A stretch of DNA of 64,000 nt from Bradyrhizobium sp. CCBAU 51765 (lineage in GTDB: Bacteria > Pseudomonadota > Alphaproteobacteria > Rhizobiales > Xanthobacteraceae): positions 992,001 through 1,056,000 of the forward strand of contig NZ_CP030038.1 of NCBI RefSeq assembly GCF_015291725.1. Reading direction: 5' to 3'. The translations under genes were made by a program, and so were the position numbers. The notes under the pieces are model-generated. The model did no database searches. It was not told the origin of the DNA and saw only the letters and a list, made by a program, of their open reading frames with translations. Shown piece after piece: positions 17,712 to 25,133 of the stretch; the first letter of the stretch is position 1; every line of letters begins with the position of its first letter.

Positions 17712-18587
17712 AAGAGCGAGCGGCGGCTGAACAGCCTGCGAGACATCCAATTGCGATCGAAGAAACGCACTCGCACGGAGCGGAATTTTGACCGGAGCTG
17801 AAGGTCGTTCGATGGCTTTCTCTCTTCGTTCCGATGCAGAAAATCGCTCCATCGGCATTGGAATTTGTACCAATCGATGGACAGCTGAGAGGCTTGAATT
17901 GATGCCTTAGAAGCGTGCCGAGCGCTCGATTTTTGTGTGAAGATAGCGTGCTGATGGCATACGGGCGATGCCTTCGGCCCGCGCTCTACTCGTCGCTTCG
18001 CTCCTCACCGAGCCACCCTACGGGTGTCTCGGCCCTTCGGGTAACGATCGCTATCGCAAAAGAGCGCACAGCAAAAAGAGCAGCGGGAGTGAGGGCAAGA
18101 TAAAAGCACTGGCGCCAATGGGCGGCTAAGTCGTTGTCTGCACATCCAAGAGTTGGGGATACCGCAAGTAGCGATGGCGCCAATTGCGGCGTATGCCAAG
18201 GCTCTCCCTCATTGATTGCGTCTGCGTCTCGATGGCAGCTCGCTGGCTTCTCATATCCGCCGTGTTCCTCAAGAAGATCTTGCGTCACGCGCGGGCGTCG
18301 ATGACGAGTTCGAAGTCAAGCTTGGCCGGATCGACAATCGCAGAGCCAGGAAGGCAACCGGATACTTCGTTGCTCGCGCTGCGCAGCGGAAAAGGCGGCG
18401 CCAGCTCGCATCGCGCGTCAAGCTCTTCAGGCGAACGGATCGGTCGTTGATTCGCGTAACGTGCGGTGCTTGCCGGGCGCGGGAAAGCCAAGGGACCACG
18501 CCGGTGTGTGATCACGTCCCTATTGTGCGATCAAGGCGAGTGATCTTGGCTGCTCGGTCTCAAGTTTGATGCCATGACGCCATCGAG
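17712..18587. other. Non-coding or decayed stretch between the DUF736 remnant and the XRE region
   Basis: No intact gene is seen. GC-rich inverted repeats occur around 17,970-18,060, similar in style to the leaders upstream of the ParB and DUF736 genes. The only protein-like signal is the short relaxase-like fragment listed separately. Base composition drifts between island types here. Confidence 0.5.
18297..18480 (+). pseudogene. Probable N-terminal remnant of a DUF3363/VirD2-type relaxase
   Basis: In one plus frame the peptide DDEFEVKLGRIDNRRARK is followed by basic residues up to RRRQLASRV and LFRRTDRSL. This resembles the opening of rhizobial ICE relaxases (acidic start, F-x-x-K-L-G-R-I, then Arg/Lys-rich). 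The relaxase body with its catalytic Tyr and His residues is absent. Position after ParB and two DUF736 genes fits a decayed conjugative element. The resemblance is short, so this is tentative. Confidence 0.35.
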
Positions 18588-18977
18588 CTACATCGCCGCG
18601 AGGGCAATCCTTACCCGCTGGATAGAAATCTCGAGCGCTCGGAGGAAGCTGCGGAGTTCGCGCCGGCTGGCCTCCTCCATGCGGAGGTTGTCGACGCTAA
18701 GAGCTGCTTCAACCAACTCTACGAGGGAAATCGCCTCGGATTCGCGGCTAGGCGTGCCGTGATCGACGTCTGGTAGTTGAGCGTGGACGACGATCTTCCC
18801 ATCTGTCGTCATTCGAGCGGAAACTTGCAGTGGAACGAATTGAGCTACCGTCGTAGCCGCGATTTCAACGATAGCGGCGGGGACACCTGTCTCCTTGCAT
18901 CGGTAGCCGAAGCGGTATGCCTGCCCGGCACGATCGCGCCCTGGGAGTTCAATGAAAGGTTCGAGATCAACCGGCAC
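18588..18977 (-). CDS. Hypothetical protein divergent from an XRE regulator
   Basis: About 129 residues from a GTG at 18,977, chosen because GAGGAGAGG lies just upstream; a TTG at 19,007 is in frame but inside the operator. No domain is recognised. The middle (QFVPLQVSARMTTDGKIVVHAQL) looks like beta strands and the C-terminal third is helical and Arg-rich. The divergent XRE gene and shared palindromic operator suggest that the pair is co-regulated. It could be a phage- or ICE-derived accessory gene; function unknown. Confidence 0.55.
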   Translation of the reverse strand: MPVDLEPFIELPGRDRAGQAYRFGYRCKETGVPAAIVEIAATTVAQFVPLQVSARMTTDGKIVVHAQLPDVDHGTPSRESEAISLVELVEAALSVDNLRMEEASRRELRSFLRALEISIQRVRIALAAM

Positions 18978-18993
18978 AAGCCTCTCCTCTTTG

Positions 18994-19023
18994 TTGAGTA
19001 TACTCAATTGATGAGTTTACTCA
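18994..19023. promoter_or_regulatory. Paired palindromic operator between the divergent XRE and hypothetical genes
   Basis: TTGAGTATACTCAA (18,994-19,007) is a perfect 14-bp palindrome, followed four bases later by TGAGTTTACTCA (19,012-19,023), one mismatch pair from perfect with the same half-site. Two spaced sites overlapping both start regions are typical of autoregulation by a small XRE repressor. Confidence 0.65.
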
Positions 19024-19044
19024 ACAGGAAGCATCTCGCCGTCG

Positions 19045-19254
19045 ATGGACGAGATGAAGCAGATTGTCGCTCGGAACTTGAGGCGCCTCCGCCACGAGAG
19101 AAAACTCAGCCAGGAAGAGCTTTCGTTTCAGGCGAAAGTCGATCGCAGCTACATCAGCCAGCTGGAGACAGGTGTCTACAGCGCATCGGTCACGATGTTG
19201 GCAAAGCTGGCGAAGGCGCTGGGTGTGGATGTCAGCGAGCTATTGAAGCAGTAA
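19045..19254 (+). CDS. XRE-family helix-turn-helix regulator
   Basis: A 69-residue single-domain Cro/C1-type protein. Residues 8-60 form the domain; the recognition region reads QEELSFQAKVDRSYISQLE, then the usual SVTMLAKLAKALGVDVSEL. AGGAAG lies 13 bases before the ATG at 19,045; Met4 at 19,054 is an alternative. It is divergent from a hypothetical gene, with a twin palindrome between them that is its likely target. It may control only this pair, or the downstream GHKL-CBASS genes on the same strand; the 420-bp gap makes the latter uncertain. Confidence 0.9.
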   Translation: MDEMKQIVARNLRRLRHERKLSQEELSFQAKVDRSYISQLETGVYSASVTMLAKLAKALGVDVSELLKQ

Positions 19255-19674
19255 CACGGCGGAAGAGCCCGCTAGCACTGCCTTGAATGCGTATCGATCC
19301 AGGCAACTGCCCCCACGCCCAAAGGCTCACTACGACCCGTCCCAAACGGTTGTAGAGGTATGCTGGCGGTAGTTTGTTGTCAGGAACCGGCGGGCCCGAG
19401 TTAGGGGATGGTTAGCTCGGGCGCCGCGGGACCACTCCGATCAGCGGTGGGGTATCCAGCTTAACGGGGACGCGAATCCCTCCCTCTCCGCCGTCGCTTT
19501 TGACAGCGCAGAAGTTCTTCAAAGATAGGCTTTTCTCGAAACCCCGGATTTTTGCGGTGAAGCTCCGTGGACATAGGAATTTGTCATTGGCCGGGCCAAT
19601 CGCGCCAACGGAGTTCGCCGCCTGTGAACGAAAGGAACGCAGAAGATCGCCATCCGCGCCGGTGAAATCCGCGT
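19255..19674. other. Intergenic region before the GHKL-CBASS operon
   Basis: No gene is supported. The region contains the tRNA-Ser-like scar at 19,472-19,492. It must also hold the promoter of the GHKL-CBASS run, but no convincing -10/-35 pair was picked out by eye. Confidence 0.5.
19472..19492 (+). repeat. Possible attachment-site scar: tRNA-Ser 3' end fragment
   Basis: GCGAATCCCTCCCTCTCCGCC matches the T-arm and acceptor 3' strand pattern of alphaproteobacterial tRNA-Ser genes (TTCGAATCCCTC..CTCTCCGCCA). The rest of a tRNA is absent. Such fragments are left as attL or attR when an element integrates into a tRNA 3' end. It lies between the ICE remnant/XRE block and the CBASS block, so it may mark a junction between two mobile segments. 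Confidence 0.4.
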
Positions 19675-20658
19675 TTGGGGTCGTTCGAATCCCGACGACT
19701 CGCCCTATATTACCAATCCTTTGCGAATCACCTGAGGTTCGACGTGCAGTGTATAGTGCGTTTCCCGCCGCAATGGATCGACATCACCAGGTTCGAACGC
19801 GCGCTGCTGAGCTCCTGCGGCCCGCACAATGCTGGCACCTATCAGGTCATCTTTGAATTTCCTGTCGGCTGCAAAATCATGGTCGACGCGGCGACGCGCC
19901 TTCTCTCGCTCATCAATCAACTGGCATCGACCACGCGCACGGTGCTTCTCGACTTTCAGGAAGGCGACGCCGGCACCATGGGGTATCTCAACCGCATGGG
20001 ATTTTTCGATCACCTCGCGGGTGATGTTGAAATCGTTCAGGGCTGGCCGGTTTATTCCGCGGCCGAATATCATCGCGGCGCGAACTCGGCCCTTGTCGAG
20101 ATTGCCCGCATCAACAAGGATGCGCGCGACGAGGATCTTCCCACCCGCCTGACCAACGCCTTGATGCGCTCCTGCGGCGATCGCGAGGACGCTTCGGCGT
20201 TGGAGGGGGCGGCCTGGACGATTTTCGCCGAACTTATCGACAACATATTCTCGCACAGCCGGACCGCGCTCGATGGCTATGCGGCGCTGCAGGTGTATTC
20301 TGGCGGCAACCGGCTTTCGGTGGCGGTTTCGGACAGCGGCATTGGAATCATGGACACGCTAAGGCCCTCTCTCCGATCCGAATTCCCTCGCCTGCACAAC
20401 CTGTCGGATACGGACCTGCTGGTCGAAATCTTCAGGCAGGGCGTGTCACGTCACGGGACGGATCGCGGCTGCGGCCTCAAGGGCTGCGCCGGCAAGGCCA
20501 TCAAGTTTAACGCTAATCTCGACGTGCGGCTCCCGCAACAGCGAGTTCTCTTGACCCCGGCGCAAGGCAGTTACCGTCCCAACACGGCCCACTGCTACGA
20601 GGGGCTGCCGCTCATGTGGGGAACCCATATCGCCTTCACCTTTGGCCTAGGGTCTTGA
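19675..20658 (+). CDS. STAS-like/GHKL ATP-binding protein upstream of CBASS
   Basis: Up to 327 residues; the start is uncertain (TTG at 19,675 or GTG at 19,744, neither with a strong ribosome site). The C-terminal half is a GHKL ATPase: N-box FAELIDNIFSHS (Asn190), G1 box DSGIGI (Asp220) and G2 box GTDRGCGLKG (261-270). The N-terminal half (LLDFQEGDAGTMGYLNRMGFF) resembles a STAS-like fold. No histidine-phosphorylation dimer domain is present, so it looks like an anti-sigma-like ATPase rather than a sensor kinase. The next gene, 22 bp on, encodes a STAS-like/HTH protein. Together they precede the CBASS genes on the same strand and could regulate them; this is inference. Confidence 0.75.
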   Translation: MGSFESRRLALYYQSFANHLRFDVQCIVRFPPQWIDITRFERALLSSCGPHNAGTYQVIFEFPVGCKIMVDAATRLLSLINQLASTTRTVLLDFQEGDAGTMGYLNRMGFFDHLAGDVEIVQGWPVYSAAEYHRGANSALVEIARINKDARDEDLPTRLTNALMRSCGDREDASALEGAAWTIFAELIDNIFSHSRTALDGYAALQVYSGGNRLSVAVSDSGIGIMDTLRPSLRSEFPRLHNLSDTDLLVEIFRQGVSRHGTDRGCGLKGCAGKAIKFNANLDVRLPQQRVLLTPAQGSYRPNTAHCYEGLPLMWGTHIAFTFGLGS

Positions 20659-20680
20659 ACCCCGCCGCGAATCTGGTTAA

Positions 20681-21241
20681 ATGAAGCCAATGAATGAGAG
20701 GGTGCGAGTCCTGCAATTGCGCAACGTCATGGACAAGGGTGAGGGCTGGGGCCGCGACCAGGGGCGCGAAGTATATCAGCGCATGCTCCGGTTTGTCGAA
20801 GACAGTCCCGGGGTTCTAATCTTCAAGGTGTCCATGAAAGGCGTGAACAGGCTCGACATTTCCTTCTCGTCCGAGACTATCGTTGAGCTGGCCCGCCGCT
20901 TCCGTACGCGAAAGGGCTTTTGCCTCGTCGACCTCAGCGATCAGGACCTGATCGAGAATCTCGGCGCAGCGGCGGAAAAGAAGGAGCAGCCGATGCTCGT
21001 CTGGCACGATCGCTCGGCGAACCTGATTGGCGCTGTGCCGAGCGAAGGAACACGCGAGGCCTTCTCGTTCGCGATGGGCCGGCCTGAGTGCCGCGCCTCG
21101 GAGTTCGCACAGAGCAGGGGTATCTCGATCAACAACGCCAGCATGAAGTTCAAGCAACTGTGGGAGCAAGGTTTCCTGCTTCGGCGGGAAGCGGTCGCCG
21201 AGAGCGGCGGCGTCGAGTTCGTCTACCAACGCATCGGATAA
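20681..21241 (+). CDS. STAS-like (DUF4325-type) protein with C-terminal winged-helix region
   Basis: A 186-residue protein (Met1 at 20,681 or Met4 at 20,690). Residues about 45-120 fit a STAS-like/DUF4325 fold: GVNRLDISFSSETIVELARRF, then GFCLVDLSDQDLIENL. The C-terminal 50 residues read as a helix-turn-helix (CRASEFAQSRGISINNASMK, then FKQLWEQGFLLRRE). The combination suggests a DNA-binding regulator whose state is set by the adjacent GHKL ATPase, comparable in logic to anti-sigma/anti-anti-sigma pairs. It lies 55 bp before the TRIP13-like ATG. Not a known CBASS regulator such as CapW or CapH/CapP. Confidence 0.65.
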   Translation: MKPMNERVRVLQLRNVMDKGEGWGRDQGREVYQRMLRFVEDSPGVLIFKVSMKGVNRLDISFSSETIVELARRFRTRKGFCLVDLSDQDLIENLGAAAEKKEQPMLVWHDRSANLIGAVPSEGTREAFSFAMGRPECRASEFAQSRGISINNASMKFKQLWEQGFLLRREAVAESGGVEFVYQRIG

Positions 21242-21295
21242 AAATTTTTGCACTCTGATTAAATGGCTTCATTGAATGAGAATAAGGAGCAGATC

Positions 21296-22204
21296 ATGAC
21301 CGCCCATCCCGACTTCAACCGGCCCAAAGGCATACAGCGGATCCGCCCGTTGCCGGATCCCGCGCTGGGGCGCTTGTGGGATTCCATCATCCTGAGCGGG
21401 TCCGTGAAGGATCAGCTGCTTTCGCAAGCCATGTTGAACTTCAGCATCCGCGGCAAGGTCGACCGCAGCATCCTGCCGCTCCACGGCGTCATCATGCTGG
21501 TCGGCCCGCCCGGCACCGGCAAGACGTCCCTTGCACGCGGCCTTGCCCACCGGACGGCGCAATCGTTCAAGAACGGAAAATTCCAGTTGCTGGAGGTCGA
21601 GCCGCATTCGCTGACCAGCGCCGCCATGGGCAAGACGCAACGCGCCGTATCCGACCTGTTCGCGCAATCGATCACCGAAGCGGCTGCGCGTGGGCCGACC
21701 ATCGTCCTGCTTGATGAGGTCGAGACCCTTGCCGCTGACCGCAACAAGCTGAGCATGGATGCCAACCCCGTGGACGTTCACCGCGCGACGGATGCGGTCC
21801 TGGTTCAGCTCGATGTCCTGGCCGAACAGAATCCCCACCTTCTGTTCCTGGCGACCAGCAATTTTGCGAAGGCGGTCGATGCGGCCTTCACCTCGCGCTG
21901 CGACCTGGTCGTGCACGTCCCGCTGCCGGATGCCGAGGCCTGTGCCGCGATCCTTTCGGATTGCCTCAATGGTCTGGCGCAAACCTATCCGGCCATCGGG
22001 AAGCTGGCGAAATCCGCCGACCTTGCGCGCTGGGCATCGGCATCAGTCGGACTCGATGGCCGCGCCATCCGCAAGATGGTGGCCAATGCCTTGGCGAGCA
22101 CGCGCGATATCGCGATGGACCCCAACACCTTGACCTCGGACAAGCTGCTCGCCGCCGCAAAGGCCGCGACGGCCAGCCGGTTGAACGTGGAGAAGAAAGC
22201 ATGA
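21296..22204 (+). CDS. cap6: TRIP13/Pch2-like AAA+ ATPase of type III CBASS
   Basis: The ATG at 21,296 follows AAGGAG at ideal spacing; an upstream in-frame ATG at 21,263 lacks one. The 302-residue product has Walker A GPPGTGKT (70-77), Walker B IVLLDE (136-141), sensor-1 LATSN and an arginine-finger region (FTSRCD), as in TRIP13/Pch2 remodellers. In type III CBASS this ATPase opens closed HORMA proteins and so switches off the cyclase until infection. Its stop overlaps the next start (ATGA), and the following genes encode HORMA-type proteins, a CD-NTase and NucC, which fixes the assignment. Confidence 0.92.
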   Translation: MTAHPDFNRPKGIQRIRPLPDPALGRLWDSIILSGSVKDQLLSQAMLNFSIRGKVDRSILPLHGVIMLVGPPGTGKTSLARGLAHRTAQSFKNGKFQLLEVEPHSLTSAAMGKTQRAVSDLFAQSITEAAARGPTIVLLDEVETLAADRNKLSMDANPVDVHRATDAVLVQLDVLAEQNPHLLFLATSNFAKAVDAAFTSRCDLVVHVPLPDAEACAAILSDCLNGLAQTYPAIGKLAKSADLARWASASVGLDGRAIRKMVANALASTRDIAMDPNTLTSDKLLAAAKAATASRLNVEKKA

Positions 22205-22677
22205 CGACCGTTGCCAGCCGGATATTCATCAGCACACCCGGCCGCGATGCCATGGCGACGTGGACCGCCATCGTCGATTTGCTCACACAGGGCAAGAACA
22301 CGGCCGCGCGCAACGACTTGCTCGCGGTCTCGGGCGTGGCTGCCAGCGTGATCGCCGACCATGCGCCCAAGAGTGATGCCATCGTGGTGACCTGCGACGG
22401 CCCGCGGACGCGGATCTACTGTGTCTACGACGATGACGCGATCGAAGCGTCGGACGCTAACGAGGACGCGCTCGGCTTCGACCCGCTCAGCGGCAATTGG
22501 CGCGTCTCGCTGCCGTGTTTGCCCGACGATCTCGGCTGGGTGCAGAGCGCCTTGAAGAAGCACTCCGAGCGCATCACGGCGCGCGCGCTGGGCGACGGTA
22601 TCGAGAAGAGCGACAGCGGCAATGCCGCGGCCGCCGCCGTGTTGGTCTTCGACCAGAAAGGATTTATGGGATCATGA
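22201..22677 (+). CDS. cap8: Second HORMA-type CBASS protein (HORMA3/Cap8-like)
   Basis: A 158-residue protein starting at the ATGA overlap with the TRIP13-like gene. It contains [20 protein letters not shown] and a [12 protein letters not shown] segment; by position and size it matches the second HORMA protein of type III CBASS loci such as that of Pseudomonas aeruginosa. The C-terminal 30 residues (from about GIEKSDSG) look flexible, and could carry the closure-motif peptide that the partner HORMA protein grips. Assignment rests on gene order and general resemblance, not on a conserved catalytic motif. Confidence 0.7.
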   Translation: MTTVASRIFISTPGRDAMATWTAIVDLLTQGKNTAARNDLLAVSGVAASVIADHAPKSDAIVVTCDGPRTRIYCVYDDDAIEASDANEDALGFDPLSGNWRVSLPCLPDDLGWVQSALKKHSERITARALGDGIEKSDSGNAAAAAVLVFDQKGFMGS

Positions 22678-23174
22678 CGAGCGTTGGCGTCCATTCCTAC
22701 ACGCACTCGGTCACCTACGTGGCCGACAATATCCTCAAGAGCCTGAAGGATATCATCCGGCTGAGCGGGCTTGATCCCTCCAAACTCGTCAGCGACTGGA
22801 CGGTGCTCATGAGCGGCCTGAGCACCTGGCTGAACTCCCAACACCTCAGGTCCGTCACGCTGGAGGTCTACAATCCGACGACCGACCGCCTCGTGGGCCG
22901 CTGGGACATCGACATCGCCTACGGCGCGTCGGGCGACGGCAGTTTCTGGACCGACACCGACCAGATCAAATACGCGATCCTCAAAGCGGGGCTTTGGCCC
23001 AGCCAAACCAGCTACCGCATCGTCGTCGATACGTCGGACGGCCGCCCCTACGTGGCGGGCTGGAGCGACACTTCGCTCCGTTCGACGGCAGGCTTCGTTC
23101 GGCACAGCCTGGGATCGACCATCGAGCACAATGGACTGGGCGGCAGTGCCGCGTACTGGAGGAAAGCCGGATGA
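22674..23174 (+). CDS. cap7: Bacterial HORMA domain protein of CBASS
   Basis: 166 residues from the ATG at 22,674, overlapping the previous stop by 4 bp. Features of bacterial HORMA proteins are present: [20 protein letters not shown] at the start, [19 protein letters not shown] in the core and a C-terminal seat-belt-like stretch ending [18 protein letters not shown]. When bound to a closure peptide, such HORMA proteins bind and activate the CD-NTase. The downstream CD-NTase start overlaps this stop (ATGA), consistent with stoichiometric expression. Confidence 0.88.
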   Translation: MTSVGVHSYTHSVTYVADNILKSLKDIIRLSGLDPSKLVSDWTVLMSGLSTWLNSQHLRSVTLEVYNPTTDRLVGRWDIDIAYGASGDGSFWTDTDQIKYAILKAGLWPSQTSYRIVVDTSDGRPYVAGWSDTSLRSTAGFVRHSLGSTIEHNGLGGSAAYWRKAG

Positions 23175-24073
23175 TCAACCTTGACGAAGCCTTCCGCAAG
23201 TTCAAGAGCCGCCTCGAGCTCAACGACCGCGAGCAGAAGAACGCGAGCCAGCGCCACACTGAGGTACGGGAGTATCTGCAGACGAAATTCGCGGTCGAGC
23301 GCAGCTTCCTGACCGGCTCCTACGCGCGTCACACCAAAACCAAGCCGCTCAAAGACATCGATATCTTCTTCGTGCTGAAGGAGAGCGAACGGCACTACCG
23401 CAACAAGGCTCCATCCGTGGTGCTCGACGCTTGCTACGACGCTCTTGTCGAAAAATACGGCAAGAACGCCGTTCGCAAGCAAAGCCGCTCGATCAATATC
23501 GATTTTGGCGTGGTCGTCGACGCCGAGGACAACACCGATTATCGCGTCGTCAGCGTCGACACAGTGCCTGCGTTCGCTAATGGGGACGACTATGAAATCC
23601 CCGACACCGACACCGGCAGGTGGATCGAGACTAATCCCGACATCCACGCGCAGAAGGCTGTCACGGCACACCAGGCCTTCTCGAATGAATGGAAGGGCTT
23701 GGTGCGCATGGTGAAATATTGGAACAACAATCCCCGCCACGGCACCGACAAGCCGGTGAAGCCCTCGTTCCTGATCGAGGTGATGGCGCTGCAATGCCTT
23801 CATGGCGGCTGGCAGGGCCGCTTCGATTACGAGCTGCAGGCACTGTTCTCCACGCTTGCCGACCGCATCTTCGACGAATGGCAGGATCCCGCCGGCCTCG
23901 GGCCGCCGATCAGCAACGGCATGGACACCGCGCGCAAGACCCGCGCGCGCGACCTCCTGCGTCAGGCCGGCCGCGATGCCAGCATCGCCATCAATCTCGT
24001 GCGCCAGGGCCAGAACGGCGAGGCGCTGAAGGCATGGCGCGCGCTGTTCGGACCCAAGTTTCCGCTTTCGTGA
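23171..24073 (+). CDS. CD-NTase (cGAS/DncV-like cyclic oligonucleotide synthase)
   Basis: 300 residues. The nucleotidyltransferase signature is clear: [11 protein letters not shown] (Gly49-Ser50), then DIDIF (Asp62, Asp64), and a third acidic strand [10 protein letters not shown] (about 109-117). The C-terminal half has the helical OAS1-like core. In type III CBASS with NucC, this class makes cyclic triadenylate when bound by an activated HORMA protein. Start and stop overlap or nearly abut the neighbouring HORMA and nucC genes. The exact product (cA3) is inferred from the presence of NucC. Confidence 0.93.
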   Translation: MINLDEAFRKFKSRLELNDREQKNASQRHTEVREYLQTKFAVERSFLTGSYARHTKTKPLKDIDIFFVLKESERHYRNKAPSVVLDACYDALVEKYGKNAVRKQSRSINIDFGVVVDAEDNTDYRVVSVDTVPAFANGDDYEIPDTDTGRWIETNPDIHAQKAVTAHQAFSNEWKGLVRMVKYWNNNPRHGTDKPVKPSFLIEVMALQCLHGGWQGRFDYELQALFSTLADRIFDEWQDPAGLGPPISNGMDTARKTRARDLLRQAGRDASIAINLVRQGQNGEALKAWRALFGPKFPLS

Positions 24074-24085
24074 GGTGGGTTTACC

Positions 24086-24808
24086 ATGACTGATTGGTCG
24101 CTTTCCGTGCTGCTGTCCGGGTTGCACGACGACATCCAGCAGAAACTTGCGATCGCGCGCAAATCCTTTGCCCATCCCGGGACCAAAGGCGACGCCAGCG
24201 AGAAGGTGTGGCTGGAGATGCTGCTGGAATACCTGCCGCAACGCTACCAGGCCGCTTCGGCGCATATCGTCGACAGCCACGGTAACTTCAGTGACCAGAT
24301 CGATGTCGTCGTGTTCGACCGCCAGTATTCGCCCTTTATCTTCAAGTATCAGGGCCAGACCATTGTCCCGGCCGAGAGCGTCTACGCTGTCTTCGAAGCC
24401 AAGCAGGCGATCAACGCCACGATGGTGGGGTACGCCCAGAAAAAGGTCGCGTCTGTGCGGCGTCTCCACCGCACCAGCCTGCCGATTCCGCACGCCGGCG
24501 GGACCTATCCCGCCAAGCCCCTCATTCCGATCCTCGGCGGCTTGCTGACCTTCGAGAGTGATTGGAGCCCGCCCTTCGGTGCGCCGTTAGAGCGCGCGCT
24601 CGCGGTAACCGACCAACTAGAACGTCTGGAGATGGGCTGTGTCGCTGCGCACGGGCATTTCAGTTTCGATCCTGCCGCCAAGACTTATTCCTTCACTAAG
24701 GAAGGTCGGCCCGCGACCGCCTTCCTGTTCAACCTGATTTCTACGCTTCAGTTTAGCGGCACGGTGCCGATGATCGACATTCAGGCCTATGCACGCTGGC
24801 TTTCCTAG
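24086..24808 (+). CDS. nucC: NucC, cyclic-trinucleotide-activated DNA endonuclease
   Basis: 240 residues, the family length. The restriction-like active site is intact: IDVVVFD (Asp73), then VFEAK (Glu104, Lys106), at the same numbering as characterised NucC. Conserved NucC blocks follow (RRLHRTSLPIPHAGGTYP, then LIPILGGLLTFESDW, then GTVPMIDIQAY), including the region that forms the trinucleotide pocket. NucC trimers pair into hexamers on binding cA3 and then cut dsDNA, killing the infected cell. It begins 12 bp after the CD-NTase stop and closes the operon. Confidence 0.96.
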   Translation: MTDWSLSVLLSGLHDDIQQKLAIARKSFAHPGTKGDASEKVWLEMLLEYLPQRYQAASAHIVDSHGNFSDQIDVVVFDRQYSPFIFKYQGQTIVPAESVYAVFEAKQAINATMVGYAQKKVASVRRLHRTSLPIPHAGGTYPAKPLIPILGGLLTFESDWSPPFGAPLERALAVTDQLERLEMGCVAAHGHFSFDPAAKTYSFTKEGRPATAFLFNLISTLQFSGTVPMIDIQAYARWLS

Positions 24809-25133
24809 GACCGTACATCCGGCGATCGGTTGGACACATCGCAAGGGCGACCGAGCGCTGGTCCGGCTGTTGCCGGACCAGAGCCGCCTAACGCAGTCTC
24901 GGCCTGTCAGTAACGCTCCCTCGCGCTCGCGCGGATCGAGCGCCCGCCTGGAGGCACGCCGCTCTACAAGCGCACGAGCAAGCCCCACGCGCCTTGGCCC
25001 CTTCTAGCTTAGACTAGCGGTGGGGTTGTGGCGTCATGGTCATACGATTTATAATAACCTGCCCGTAACTGTTCGGATGAAGGCGCATGAGCGGGGCTCG
25101 GGCGCTCGGCGAAGAGAGCCAACTGAGGATCAG
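24809..25133. other. Spacer between CBASS and the helicase gene
   Basis: No gene is supported. CTGGTCCGG (24,858-24,866) pairs with CCGGACCAG (24,873-24,881) in a perfect 9-bp stem with a 6-base loop, 50 bp after the nucC stop; there is no T-run, so it is a possible but not a typical terminator. Confidence 0.5.
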
